Shown piece by piece: positions 1 to 10,500 of a stretch of DNA of 46,821 bases. The stretch spans positions 1 through 46,821 of the forward strand of contig CP011806.1 of NCBI GenBank assembly GCA_001664505.1, in the 5' to 3' direction. A model generated the notes under the pieces. It saw only the letters and a list, made by a program, of their open reading frames with translations. It ran no database searches and had not been told where the DNA came from. Every line of letters begins with the position of its first letter. Position 1 is the first letter of the stretch. The position numbers and the translations under genes are program-made. Origin of the DNA: Acidobacteria bacterium Mor1. GTDB lineage: Bacteria; Acidobacteriota; Polarisedimenticolia; Polarisedimenticolales; Polarisedimenticolaceae.

Positions 1-988
<988 letters not shown>

Positions 989-1057
989 ACTTTACGTTTC
1001 TTCTCGAGACGCTTGAATATCGATCAGTTTCGAAACACCCGGCTATTCGGTTATTTC

Positions 1058-1175
1058 TCCCGGTGGCCATAGCGAGGGGGCCACACCCGTTCCCATTCCG
1101 AACACGGCCGTTAAGCCTCTCTGCGCCGATGGTACTGCGTGGGCGACTGCGTGGGAGAGTAGGGCGCTGCCGGGA
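1058..1175 (+). rRNA. rrf: 5S ribosomal RNA
   Basis: A 118-base 5S rRNA. The ends TCCCGG (1058-1063) and CCGGGA (1170-1175) pair to form helix I. The internal CCCATTCCGAACACGG block and the GTGGGAGAGTAGG block are the classic loop B/C and helix IV-V signatures. It lies about 70 bases after the 23S end with no tRNA between them, so the order is 23S-5S. A terminator follows directly, closing the rRNA operon. Confidence 0.95.
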
Positions 1176-1196
1176 TACATTCGTTAGTTAAAGGAG

Positions 1197-1227
1197 AGGC
1201 TCGTCTTCGGACGGGCCTTTCTTTTTG
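1197..1227 (+). terminator. Rho-independent terminator of the rRNA operon
   Basis: A 9-bp stem (1197-1205 with 1210-1218, one G-U pair) is capped by a UUCG tetraloop and followed by TTCTTTTTG. It lies about 20 bases after 5S rRNA, as expected for the end of the operon. Confidence 0.88.
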
Positions 1228-1334
1228 TCCGCAGGTTTTGCCGGGCGGACCGAACGGAAGGCTACGTTTCCGGGCTCGGCTTCGTGGGGCCGGCCGGTCG
1301 CTGAGGGAAAGCAGCAGGCCTGTTCCCTTTGACC

Positions 1335-1364
1335 TTGACCCCCCTTCGGAGTGCGAGGTATAAA
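1335..1364 (+). promoter_or_regulatory. Sigma-70-type promoter for the outer-membrane protein gene
   Basis: TTGACC (1335-1340) and TATAAA (1359-1364) are separated by 18 bases. A second TTGACC overlaps just upstream (1329-1334). Transcription would start near 1371, giving a leader of about 60 bases before the GTG at 1433. Confidence 0.6.
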
Positions 1365-1396
1365 CCGCCTTTCCGAGGGACAGTTAAAGCACAAAC

Positions 1397-1416
1397 CCGG
1401 ATGCACGATCATCCGG
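1397..1416 (+). promoter_or_regulatory. Stem-loop in the 5' leader of the outer-membrane protein gene
   Basis: CCGGATG (1397-1403) and CATCCGG (1410-1416) form a perfect 7-bp inverted repeat with a 6-base loop. It sits between the predicted transcription start and the G-rich SD stretch (about 1421-1426) of the GTG-started gene. It could be an RNA hairpin affecting translation or stability, or an operator-like palindrome. No function is shown. Confidence 0.4.
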
Positions 1417-1432
1417 ATGCGGGGGGCTTGCC

Positions 1433-2509
1433 GTGGTATTGCGCTCGGTTACTCGAACCATCCTTGTGATCCTGGCGGTTGCGGTCGCCCTGCCCGCCTT
1501 GGCCGAGGACGTGGAAAAGCGCTTCCGCCTTTCCTTCTCCGCCGGCGGATTCGATACCCAGGACGAGGTCGCCAGCGACAGCGCCAACGAGTTCCGTCTT
1601 ACCGACCGGGACCTGGTGCCGATCCGCGTCATTCGCGACCCCCGCGACGACTCGGGCGTCTTCGGCGATCTGAAGATCCAGCCGACCACCCGCTTCACCT
1701 TCACCGGGCAGTACGCGATCACCAAGACGCTGCTGATCGAAGCGTCGGTCGGCTACCAGAAAGGGGATGTCGGCGACATCGAGGTGCAGGCCCAGTTCGC
1801 CGGTGTGCGTCCCCCCGAAGAAGAGCAGTTCGTGTTTCAGATCTTCCGCCTTCCCGCGGGTGAAATGGAGCAGGTGCCGCTGCAGCTCACGGCGATCAAC
1901 CGCTTCCGTCCCCGCGCCAAGCTGAACCCCTACCTGGGTGCCGGCGTGGGCTACACCTTGATCGGCTTCGATCCCAGCGACGAACTCAACGAGCTGTCGG
2001 TCAACATGGACAACTCGATCGGCGGGTTCTCCAACGGCGCCACCGGTGCCGTCGACGTGATCGAGAACCTGACCGGCGCCACCGTCGACGCCCGGGACAC
2101 CTTCTCGATTCACCTGGTCGGTGGTGCCGAGTACTCGATCAAGCCGAAGTGGACCCTGTTCCTCGACTACCGCTACAGCTGGGCATCCCGTTCGTTCAGC
2201 CTGCAGTTCAACGGCCAGAACAGCCTCGGCGTGTCGGTGCCTCAGGGTGAAGAATTCCTCGACGAGTCGCTGGGTGTGGTCTTCGGCCCCTACGTCATTG
2301 CCAGCGGCGGCCTGATCGACGGTGGCCGCATCGCGCCGACGTCCAGCGCGCCTCCGACGACCGACTGCTCCGACCCGGCGCAGGCGATCAACTGCGAGTT
2401 CGTCTTCGATCCCGACGGCGAGTTGGATACCGGCTCGTACTACGTGCAGGGTGGCGACATCGACTACGACGGTGCGTCCCTGCAGATCGGCGTCCGCTAC
2501 ACGTTCTAA
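1433..2509 (+). CDS. Outer-membrane beta-barrel protein, OmpW-like
   Basis: A 358-residue exported protein. The GTG start is preceded by a run of six G residues and gives a clear signal peptide of about 24 residues ending LPALA before ED. The mature part has alternating polar/aromatic beta strands. These include a segment resembling the OmpW-type LNPYLGAGVGYTL and a later FLDYRYSW strand. The chain ends in VRYTF, the C-terminal aromatic typical of barrels inserted by the BAM complex. The acidic loop with paired Cys around residues 310-325 may be extracellular. It is transcribed alone from its own promoter. Membership in the wider OmpW/OMP_b-brl group is likely; substrate and exact family are unknown. 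Confidence 0.72.
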   Translation: MVLRSVTRTILVILAVAVALPALAEDVEKRFRLSFSAGGFDTQDEVASDSANEFRLTDRDLVPIRVIRDPRDDSGVFGDLKIQPTTRFTFTGQYAITKTLLIEASVGYQKGDVGDIEVQAQFAGVRPPEEEQFVFQIFRLPAGEMEQVPLQLTAINRFRPRAKLNPYLGAGVGYTLIGFDPSDELNELSVNMDNSIGGFSNGATGAVDVIENLTGATVDARDTFSIHLVGGAEYSIKPKWTLFLDYRYSWASRSFSLQFNGQNSLGVSVPQGEEFLDESLGVVFGPYVIASGGLIDGGRIAPTSSAPPTTDCSDPAQAINCEFVFDPDGELDTGSYYVQGGDIDYDGASLQIGVRYTF

Positions 2510-2527
2510 GACCCGAGCTTTCGGGTC
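2510..2527 (+). terminator. Possible weak terminator hairpin after the barrel gene
   Basis: GACCCGA (2510-2516) pairs with TCGGGTC (2521-2527) around a 4-base loop, starting at the stop codon. No T-tract follows, so it may act as a 3' stabilising hairpin rather than an intrinsic terminator. Confidence 0.35.
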
Positions 2528-2637
2528 CACTCGTCAGACCGCAGCCAACACAGGCGGTGCCGCTTTCCGGCGCCGCCTGCGCTCCGCCCCTCCCCGGGGT
2601 GTGCAGGGCCGGCGCGGTCGAGCCCCTTCCAGCGCTA

Positions 2638-2646
2638 TGTTAGAAT
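2638..2646 (+). promoter_or_regulatory. Candidate extended -10 promoter of the yebC-ruvCAB cluster
   Basis: TGTTAGAAT matches the extended -10 form TGnTATAAT with one mismatch. The -35 region at 2618-2623 is poor, as is common with extended -10 promoters. The start would be near 2653, about 23 bases before the yebC ATG and upstream of its AGGGAG SD. Confidence 0.45.
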
Positions 2647-2675
2647 CGCGCCTCTGACGTAGGGAGCCATCCAGC

Positions 2676-3422
2676 ATGTCCGGCCACAATAAATGGAGCA
2701 CGATCAAGCACAAGAAGGGTGCCGCCGACGCCAAACGGGGCAAGCTTTTCTCGCGCCTGGTCAAGGAAATCACCATCGCCGCCCGTCTGGGTGGCGGGGA
2801 TCCCGACGGCAACCCGCGGCTGCGTTCGGCACTGGCCACGGCCAAGGGCGCCAGCATGCCCAAGGACAACATCACCCGGGCGATTCAGAAGGGTACCGGT
2901 GAGCTCCCCGGCGCCAGTTACGAAGAGGTCAACTACGAGGGTTACGGCCCCGGCGGTATCGCCATCTTCGTCGAGTGCATGACCGATAACCGGATGCGCA
3001 CCACGCCCGAGATTCGCCATCTGCTCTCGAAGCACGGCGGCAACCTCGGAGAGCTCGGTAGCGTGGCCTGGATGTTCGATCGCAAGGGTATGTTCCTGGT
3101 GCCCGCCTCTTCCATCGACGAGGACAAGTTGATGGAGGTGGCTCTCGAAGCGGGTGCCGAGGATCTCGAGAGTGACGGCGATCACTTCCAGGTGACGTCG
3201 CCCCCCGAGGTGTTCCACGCCGTACGCGATGCCCTGGAGCAAGCGGGTGTCGAGGTCGGTGAAGCTTCGGTGATGATGATTCCCCAGAACCCGATGAAGG
3301 TCGACGGCAAGAAGGCCGAGCAATGCATCAAGCTGCTCGACCTGCTCGAGGACCACGACGACGTGCAGAACGTCTACTCCAACCTCGAGGTCGATGAGGA
3401 CGTCGAGGCGGGAGCTTCCTGA
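2676..3422 (+). CDS. yebC: YebC/PmpR-family protein
   Basis: A 248-residue cytoplasmic protein of the YebC/PmpR/TACO1 family. The N-terminus [20 protein letters not shown] is diagnostic, as are the [14 protein letters not shown] and [10 protein letters not shown] blocks. Length is normal for the family. Members have been described both as DNA-binding regulators and, more recently, as ribosome-associated factors that help translate difficult proline stretches; the sequence cannot tell which applies. AGGGAG lies a suitable distance before the ATG. It heads the ruvC-ruvA-ruvB cluster, an arrangement common across bacteria. Confidence 0.95.
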   Translation: MSGHNKWSTIKHKKGAADAKRGKLFSRLVKEITIAARLGGGDPDGNPRLRSALATAKGASMPKDNITRAIQKGTGELPGASYEEVNYEGYGPGGIAIFVECMTDNRMRTTPEIRHLLSKHGGNLGELGSVAWMFDRKGMFLVPASSIDEDKLMEVALEAGAEDLESDGDHFQVTSPPEVFHAVRDALEQAGVEVGEASVMMIPQNPMKVDGKKAEQCIKLLDLLEDHDDVQNVYSNLEVDEDVEAGAS

Positions 3423-3485
3423 TCTGGTGACCTGCTGCCGGCGGTGGATCGTTCCACCGTTCCCGGCGTCCGGGAGAACACCGCG

Positions 3486-4043
3486 TTGAAGACCCTGGGT
3501 ATCGATCCCGGCTCCTCGGTGACCGGGTGGGGTCTGATCGACGGTAGCGCCTCTCGACCCCGTCTCATCGAGTGCGGCCAGCTGCGTCTTCCGGCGGGAG
3601 CTGCGTTTCATACCCGCCTGCTGGAGTTGCGCCGCGGAATCGACGAACTGTTGGTCCGGTTGCGGCCGGAGACGGCGGCGGTCGAATGGCCCTTCCACGG
3701 GGTCAACGCCCGTTCGGCCCTGCAGTTGGCCCATGCCCGCGGCGTGCTGCTGTGCAGTCTGGCCGAGCATGGCATCGAGCCCGACGAGTATGCCCCGGCG
3801 ACGATCAAGAAGGCGGTGACCGGCAGCGGGCGGGCGGACAAGGTCCAGGTCCGGACCATGGTGCTGCGTTTGCTCTCGGCCTCCGGTGAGCAGGTACGCG
3901 GCTCCGACGCCGCCGATGCTCTGGCGGTGGCTCTCTGCCATCAGCAAAGCTGCCGCCACCCGGCCGCCGGCACAACGCCGTCCAGGCGCGGGCCCCGCAC
4001 CTGGGAGGCGCTGGTCGCCGAACGGGAGGGCCGCCGCCCATGA
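3486..4043 (+). CDS. ruvC: Crossover junction endodeoxyribonuclease RuvC
   Basis: The Holliday-junction resolvase of the RuvABC system. All four catalytic acidic residues are visible: D7 in LGIDPGS, E67 in AAVEWPFHG, and D141 and D144 in GSDAADALAVAL. These are close to the E. coli D7, E66, D138 and D141. The start is taken as TTG at 3486, with GGGAG nine bases upstream, because it places D7 exactly as in E. coli. An in-frame GTG at 3444 would add 14 residues and lacks a good SD. The stop overlaps the ruvA start (ATGA). The last 40 residues or so are basic and proline-containing and poorly conserved. Confidence 0.94.
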   Translation: MKTLGIDPGSSVTGWGLIDGSASRPRLIECGQLRLPAGAAFHTRLLELRRGIDELLVRLRPETAAVEWPFHGVNARSALQLAHARGVLLCSLAEHGIEPDEYAPATIKKAVTGSGRADKVQVRTMVLRLLSASGEQVRGSDAADALAVALCHQQSCRHPAAGTTPSRRGPRTWEALVAEREGRRP

Positions 4044-4663
4044 TCGCCCGCCTCCGCGGACGTATCGATGAATGCCGCCCGGGTATGGCGGTGCTCGACG
4101 TGTCGGGCGTCGGCTACGCCGTCCACATCCCGTTGAGCACCTACTACGTGATCTCCACCGACGACGCGGCTGACGCGAGCCTGTACGTCCACACCCACGT
4201 GCGGGAGGACGCCCTGCAGCTGTTCGGCTTTGCCAGTGAGGACGAGCGCTGGATCTTCGAACAGTGCATCTCGATCTCGGGGGTCGGTCCCAAGCTCGCC
4301 CTCTCGATCCTTTCGGGAATCGGTGTCGACGACTTGCGGGAGGCGGTGCGTGCCGAGGACAAGACCCGGCTTCAGCGCATCCCCGGCGTGGGCCGCAAGA
4401 CCGCCGAGCGGCTCATGCTGGAACTCCGCGACCGGCTGTTCGACGCCCAGGGCAACCCCCTGGGTAGCGCGGCCGGCCCGCTGCCGACACCCGCCGCGCC
4501 GCCGAAGAAGGATGCGGTGCGGGATGACGCCGCGTCGGCGCTGGTCAACCTGGGCTACGCCCAGGCGGCCGCCGAGAAGGCGGTGGACCGTGCGATCGAG
4601 GAATCCGGAGCCGCTTCGCTGCAGGAGGTGCTGCGAGCGGCACTCAGCGGATTGGTGCGCTGA
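4040..4663 (+). CDS. ruvA: Holliday junction branch migration protein RuvA
   Basis: A 207-residue DNA-binding subunit of the RuvAB branch-migration motor. It has an N-terminal OB fold ([11 protein letters not shown]...), two helix-hairpin-helix motifs in the middle ([15 protein letters not shown] and [19 protein letters not shown]) and a C-terminal UBA-like domain III (about residues 160-207). An alanine/proline-rich linker precedes domain III, which contacts RuvB. The ATG overlaps the ruvC stop by four bases and the TGA overlaps the ruvB ATG by one, so translation is probably coupled. Confidence 0.96.
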   Translation: MIARLRGRIDECRPGMAVLDVSGVGYAVHIPLSTYYVISTDDAADASLYVHTHVREDALQLFGFASEDERWIFEQCISISGVGPKLALSILSGIGVDDLREAVRAEDKTRLQRIPGVGRKTAERLMLELRDRLFDAQGNPLGSAAGPLPTPAAPPKKDAVRDDAASALVNLGYAQAAAEKAVDRAIEESGAASLQEVLRAALSGLVR

Positions 4664-5712
4664 TGAGCGACGATCGTTTCCGCGACGAATCTCTAGACGA
4701 CCCTCGGGGAGACGACCGAATGCTCGGCCCCGATGCCGACGCCGACGAGCAGGCCTTCGAACTGTCCCTGCGGCCGACGACTCTGGCGGACTACGTCGGC
4801 CAGCGCCGGATCAAGGAAAACCTCGGTGTTTTCCTCACCGCCGCGCGGCAGCGGGGGGAGAGCCTGGACCACTGTCTGCTCTACGGCCCGCCGGGGCTGG
4901 GCAAGACCACCCTGGCTCACGTGGTGGCCGTCGAGATGGGGGCGCAGATCCGCGTGACCTCGGGGCCGGCCATCGAGCGCCCAGGGGACCTGGCCGCGAT
5001 CCTGACCAACCTGGAGGCCGGTGACGTCCTGTTCATCGACGAGATCCACCGCCTGGGCCGCTCCCTGGAGGAGGTGCTCTATCCGGCGATGGAGGATTTC
5101 GTCCTCGACCTGGTGATCGGCAGCGGCCCGGCGGCGCGGACCGTGCGCCTGGACCTGCCGCGCTTCACCCTGGTCGGCGCGACCACCCGGGTCGGACTGC
5201 TGTCGGCACCGCTTCGCGACCGCTTCGGCATCGTCGAGCACCTGGAGTACTACGGCGAGCAGGACCTGGCGGATATCGCCGTGCGGTCGGCGAGCATCCT
5301 CGGAATCGGGCTGTCCGCCGAGGGCGCTTCGGAGCTGGCGCGGCGCTCCCGGGGCACGCCGCGCATCGCCAATAGGTTGCTGCGCCGGGTGCGGGATTTC
5401 GTTCAGGTGCAGGGGGCGGATGCCATCGATCGGGACAACGCGGCGGCGGCTCTCGAGCGGATGAACGTCGATCGCTTCGGTCTCGATGTGGTGGACCGCC
5501 GGATCCTCTCGACCATTCTGCAGAAGTTTCGCGGAGGTCCGGTAGGGCTGGCGACCCTGGCGGCTGCCGTCGGTGAGGATCGGGGCACCCTCGAGGAAAT
5601 CTACGAGCCCTACCTGATGCAGATCGGCTTCCTCGATCGTACGCCCCGCGGCCGCAGGGCCACTCCGCAAGCCCGCAGCCATCTCCTGGGCGACGACCTG
5701 TTCATCGGCTAG
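4663..5712 (+). CDS. ruvB: Holliday junction branch migration ATPase RuvB
   Basis: A 349-residue AAA+ helicase motor working with RuvA. It shows Walker A GPPGLGKT (residues 75-82), Walker [10 protein letters not shown], the sensor block [18 protein letters not shown] with the arginine finger region, and the C-terminal winged-helix domain ending in [12 protein letters not shown]. Length is usual. An acidic N-terminal extension of about 30 residues precedes the conserved [12 protein letters not shown]. It is the last gene of the cluster and converges on the minus-strand glycosyltransferase gene with only 34 bases between the stops. Confidence 0.97.
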   Translation: MSDDRFRDESLDDPRGDDRMLGPDADADEQAFELSLRPTTLADYVGQRRIKENLGVFLTAARQRGESLDHCLLYGPPGLGKTTLAHVVAVEMGAQIRVTSGPAIERPGDLAAILTNLEAGDVLFIDEIHRLGRSLEEVLYPAMEDFVLDLVIGSGPAARTVRLDLPRFTLVGATTRVGLLSAPLRDRFGIVEHLEYYGEQDLADIAVRSASILGIGLSAEGASELARRSRGTPRIANRLLRRVRDFVQVQGADAIDRDNAAAALERMNVDRFGLDVVDRRILSTILQKFRGGPVGLATLAAAVGEDRGTLEEIYEPYLMQIGFLDRTPRGRRATPQARSHLLGDDLFIG

Positions 5713-5746
5713 CCGCCTGCTCGCCGGGCTCCCGGCCCCTGGCGCG

Positions 5747-7468
5747 CTAGGGGCGCGGCGTTCCCGACGACCCGGGCGCCGGCGTCGACGTTGCCTGGCG
5801 CCGGAACAGGGCCAGCAGGTACGGGCGGCGGGGGTAGTCGTGCTCGAAGACCCGCTCGGCTCCCAGACGGGCCGCCAGCGCCTCCTGCCAACCGGCTCCG
5901 GGCCCCGGATGGGGGCGCGGGCGACGGTAGCCGGAGAACTCGGGCGCCGCCGCCAGCCGCCCCTCGATGCCGGTCCAGGGCCGTAGCGGAGCCCGGACCA
6001 GCGCTTCGCCCGCAAGATCCTCGGTGCTGCTCAGAGTGAGTACGATCCACTCCGGCGAGCGGTCGAAGACGTAAGCAGGGTCGTACTGCTTGTCGAGGAA
6101 CGGCCCGGGACTGTTGGCGATGAATCGGTCGGTCAGACCGGTCAGGTCGAGAATCTTCTGGTCGGGGCAGCGGTAGCCCACGATCCCGATATCCATCAGG
6201 GCCACCGTGTCGCCCGAGGCTCCCCGGGAGCGAACCCATTCGGCCAGGGCGGTATGTCCGTTGACGTAGCCCTGGGCCCGGACCGAAGAACGCTGATGCA
6301 GGCGCTCCCGCGGTTCCTCCTGGGCGAACCAGCCATAGACCGGGAGCAGCAGCAGCAGCCCGGCTGCCGGCGTGCGAACGGTTGCCGGAAGCCGCTGGAT
6401 CAGCAGGAGCCAGCCCAGGGCCGCCGTAGCGGCCGCCAGGGGCAGGTAGGGCGCCACCAGCCGCCAGCCCAGCATCCAGTCCGCCCCGATGACGAAAGGC
6501 AACAGAGTGCCTCCCAGGGCCGTGAACAGCAGCGGCAGCATGGAGTCGGAGTGGCCCCCCGGCGTGGATCCGGTCCGTTTCCCGGGCCGGACCGCCATCA
6601 GCAGTCCGGCAGCGGCCGCCAGCAGCCCCGGCCAGCCGAGCAGGGGACGGCCGGAGCCGTGCCAGACGTACCTTCCGGAGTCGAACCCCCAGAAGCCTCC
6701 CGCCTTGGCCTGGTAGGTGTTGGGCAGGAGCTCTCCGTCATAGAGCAGGATTCGCAGCGCGAGGAGCAGGGCCAGGGCGCCTCCGACGGCCAGCGCCTCC
6801 CTCGAGACCCGGCCCAGGCGGCGCTGAGGGCTCCTGAGAGCGGCGATCGCCGCCCCGATGAGGCAGAGGGCGACCGGTGCCGGGGCCTCGGGACGGGTCC
6901 AGCAGGCGGCCATGGCGGCGATCCAGCCCAGATGGCGCCAGCGGTGGTCGTCCGGAAGGGTCATGCCGGCCACCATGGCGGCGAGCAGAGCGGCATAGAG
7001 CGCCGTCTCGAGGCCGCTGACCGCGTTGAGCGCAAGGCCGGGTGCCACGGCGGCCAGGGCGGCCCCGCAGCTCGCCGCGGCAAGCGCTGGGCCCCAGCCG
7101 GCCCCCAGGGATCTCCCCAGCCGGAACGCGGTCCAGGCGGAAGCCGAGAGGGCGAGCAGCCCCCACACCATTCCCGACCGCTTGATCAGGTCGGGGGCGC
7201 GGTCGGCGCCGGCAGCGGTGATGGCGCCTGCGGCCAGCAGCATCTGCAGCGGGTTGGAGTAACCCTCGACCCGCTCCTCCGGGTTCCAGTAGGGGCCCTT
7301 GCCGTCGGCGAGGGCACGGGCGTAGCGGAAGGTGATGTACGCGTCGTCGTTGACGTAGTGCAGGAAGTGGACGCAGTGGCCGACGAACAACCCGGCGAGG
7401 AGGATCCAGGCTGCGAGCGCTGCGCCCGCCAGGCGCCGGTCGGATGTCGGAGAGGGGAGGGGACTCAC
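5747..7468 (-). CDS. GT-C-type integral membrane glycosyltransferase-like protein
   Basis: A 573-residue protein with about ten or more hydrophobic segments. Near the N-terminus, after the first membrane helix, lies NDDAYITFRYAR (D41, D42). It is followed by NPEERVEGYSNPL, a pattern shared with lipid-linked-sugar glycosyltransferases of the GT-C fold such as actinobacterial AftB-like arabinofuranosyltransferases. A C-terminal soluble part contains LMDIGIVGYRCPDQKILDL, also typical of that group. The likely role is transfer of a sugar from a polyprenyl donor to an envelope acceptor on the periplasmic side; donor and acceptor are unknown. The start is GTG at 7468 with no obvious SD, so it is uncertain. 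It may be cotranscribed with nothing, because the gene upstream ends in a strong terminator. Confidence 0.7.
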   Translation of the reverse strand: MSPLPSPTSDRRLAGAALAAWILLAGLFVGHCVHFLHYVNDDAYITFRYARALADGKGPYWNPEERVEGYSNPLQMLLAAGAITAAGADRAPDLIKRSGMVWGLLALSASAWTAFRLGRSLGAGWGPALAAASCGAALAAVAPGLALNAVSGLETALYAALLAAMVAGMTLPDDHRWRHLGWIAAMAACWTRPEAPAPVALCLIGAAIAALRSPQRRLGRVSREALAVGGALALLLALRILLYDGELLPNTYQAKAGGFWGFDSGRYVWHGSGRPLLGWPGLLAAAAGLLMAVRPGKRTGSTPGGHSDSMLPLLFTALGGTLLPFVIGADWMLGWRLVAPYLPLAAATAALGWLLLIQRLPATVRTPAAGLLLLLPVYGWFAQEEPRERLHQRSSVRAQGYVNGHTALAEWVRSRGASGDTVALMDIGIVGYRCPDQKILDLTGLTDRFIANSPGPFLDKQYDPAYVFDRSPEWIVLTLSSTEDLAGEALVRAPLRPWTGIEGRLAAAPEFSGYRRPRPHPGPGAGWQEALAARLGAERVFEHDYPRRPYLLALFRRQATSTPAPGSSGTPRP

Positions 7469-7533
7469 GGCCAGAGACGATACCCCGAACCCGGGGGGCG
7501 AGACAACGAGGGCGGGCTCGAGAGCGATCGGAC

Positions 7534-7564
7534 AAAAAAAGAGGGGGGGCCGAAGCCCCCCCTC
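7534..7564 (-). terminator. Strong rho-independent terminator of the giant subtilase gene
   Basis: On the minus strand a perfect 10-bp G/C stem (7564-7555 with 7550-7541) with a TTCG loop is followed by seven T residues (7540-7534). It lies 25 bases after the stop of the subtilase gene. The plus strand has no T-tract, so it works in one direction only. Confidence 0.93.
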
Positions 7565-7589
7565 GTAGGGTCGTCGTTGACTCTACAGG

Positions 7590-10500
7590 TTAGGGAAGTT
7601 GGGTGTCGCGATCAGGCGCGCCACCGGCATCCCAGCTACCGCCCGCGTTACAAGCGTTGCGACGGACCAGCCAGTACAGGGAAGCTCCCGGAGCCGGCGT
7701 GGTGGTGTCGACAATGCTGTCGCGCGAGTTGAATTCGTTGGTGAACGAATCCACGGTACCGACGAAGGTGCCACCGGCGCGAACTGCGTCGAGGTCTCCG
7801 CGGGCGAAGGCGACGAGCTGGCTCGTGGCCCACGAGAAGGTGTTCTTGTCCGTAGCGGTGATCGTCTCGTTGAAGTCCGAGAGCGTACCGGTGCTCGGGC
7901 AAGCCACCGTGACGGTCACGCTGGCGTCATCGGCGCAGCTAGGCAGCGAGGAGCAGCGCACGCTGACACCGATGTCGCCGGAACCGCCCGGCGCCGCCAC
8001 GATGCTCGCGTTGTCGGTCCAGTCACGCAGGAGCGTGTCCAGGCCGTCATCGAAAGAACCGTTGGCGTTGTTGTCGTTGTAGAAGCGGAACTGGAGAGTT
8101 CCATCCACGCAGGTGTCGGCGCTGGACGCGACGGCCGTCAGTTCGGTCGCGTGTCCGGGAGCCGGCAGAGCGAGGGGATCCGCGACCAGATCGGCCGTGA
8201 CCGCGGTGCAAGCCGCGTTCAGGCACGGGTTCGGGTCGAGGTTGCTTCCGTTGTCCACCGCCACGTTGGCGGCCGTGATCAGGGTGTTCGAGACGGAGAC
8301 GTCATCGATCCACCATCCGTCGTCGGCCGGGTTCGGGTTGAATCCGAACGCTTCCTGGACGGTCTGAACGGCACCATCGAGCTCGATGGTGGTCGTCACG
8401 AAGCGCAGGCGCAGGCGACGACCCTGGAACCGGGACAGGTCGAAGATCGACTCGATCCAGGTACCACCGCCGGTCGCGCCATCGAGGCCCGGGCCGTCAG
8501 CGGCACGACCGAGAGCGGTCGCGTTGAACTGGGTCGGAGTCGTGTTGCCCTGGAATCCGAAGGAGAACTCCGGAGCACAGGTGGACGAGGGTCCGAGGCG
8601 ACGATCCGGATCCGAAGGATCGAAGAACGTGTCCTCGGTGTTGCCGTCATCCGTCGGGTCGAACAGGCAATCGACGAAGTTGTCGGTTCCCTGCACGTCG
8701 TACGGGTTCTGGTAAGGCGAGACCTTGATCCAGCTACCCAGGGGGTTGCCGGTCAGGCTGTCCGCCAGCTGGACGTGAACAACCGCACGGTCCGGAGCTT
8801 CGCCAGCACCGGCGTTGACCGCACGGGTATCCAGAAGACTGATCTGATGCTTGAAGCTCAGCTCAGAGTTCGGGGCGCCGGCGCGGGCGGAGTAGTCCAG
8901 GTTGATCGGGTTAGCGGTTTCGATGGTCTCGAGCTGACCGAAACGGTAGGTGTCGAGAGCACCGGTCGGGTCACCGGGGGTGAAGACACCCCAGTGGAGC
9001 GAAGCGCCACCAGTGTAGGCGCGCGCAGCGGAACCGCGGGAAGCCAGGTTATCCAGCTGCCACTCGTTTCCGTTGAGGAACGGCACGACGCCACCCAGGA
9101 AGCAGGCGGTTTCACCGTACGAGTTCGAGTTGACGAAGTCCGGGTCGTTGTACTGACAGCGGAAGCCGTCCGACGCGGCGTTGGAGCCCTGCTGGTCGAT
9201 CTCGACCGGGGGAGCGAACTGGCCGAGACCACCCTCGAAGCCTTCGAGGAAGTTGGTCGGGCCGGCACCACCGGTGATGTTGAGGTCGAGGTCCAGGGTG
9301 ATGTCCTGGGGAGCCACGATCGCGTCGAACTGGTCCGACGACATGGTGACCACCAGGCCGGCCGTGAGCTCTTCGCCCACGGTGCTACGGCTGACGGAGT
9401 CGCTCACGTGGAACGTGAACGGCGCCGCACCTTCGACCGCGGCGTCCGCGGCGAGGTTGCCGATGTTGACGACCGGGTTCAGGATGCAGTCGATGTTGTC
9501 ATCGGCGCTGCTGAGGCGCGCGATGATTCCTTCGAGATCCACACCGGTCTTGTTGCTGACGGTGATGAACATGTCGACCTGTTCGTTCGGGTCGGCCACG
9601 CCGTCGCCATCGCCGGAACCGGTGGTGTCATCCAGGCGGAAGCTCTGGACGATCACGTTACCGACCGGGAACAGCACGACAGTGGTGACCTGGACGCGGC
9701 CGGAAGCGGCCGGATCGACGTCGTTGTCACAAGCAGCGCCGGTACCGTCGTCAAGGTCGTCGTAGGTGACCGTGACGGTCGGAGCGTCGTTGCCCTGCAC
9801 CGCGATGAAGAGGGTTCCCGGGATGTTGACCGCGGCCGAGATCGGCAGCGTGCCAGTGTAGGAGAACCCACCGTCGTTGTTGAGTACCACGAGCTCACCG
9901 TTGAGCTCGGTCTCACTGGTGGCTTTGACGACGATGTCGGCGGTGCCGTTGTCGTCGCAGTCGGTGTCGTCACCGGGGTCGGTGAAGTCACCGTCGTCGT
10001 TGCAGTCGTTGACACCGTCCGGACCGTAAGGCGAAGCGTCCAGGGCGGTGATGTTGAGCAGCGCGCTACCTTCGAAGAAGTTGGTCGTCGCCAGCTCGAG
10101 CACGGCGCAAGCGCCGCCGGTGCAGGCGGTGGTGTCGGGATCCAGCTGGATCTCCTTCCACTGGAAGACCATATCGTCGACGGCCGCACCGAAACCGGTG
10201 ACCGGCTGCTCGTCTTCGGTACCCTCAGCCACGAGGAAGCCGATGGCGCCCTGGAAGGACGGACCGGAATCGCCGTAGATGTCTTCAAGGGTCGAGAAAC
10301 GCATGTCAGGACCGTTGAAGGCTTCGAGGGTGAAGTTACGGATCGGACCGTTGTCGGTCAGCGTGTCGTCCGCACCACCGGCGCTGTCGTCATCGACATC
10401 GTCGTCATCGGGCTTGGACAGACCGAGCTGGCCGGCGTTGGCCGAGCTGACAGCTCCGTTCTCGAAGAAGCAGGAGTTGTCGCCGGAACGGTTGACGCCA

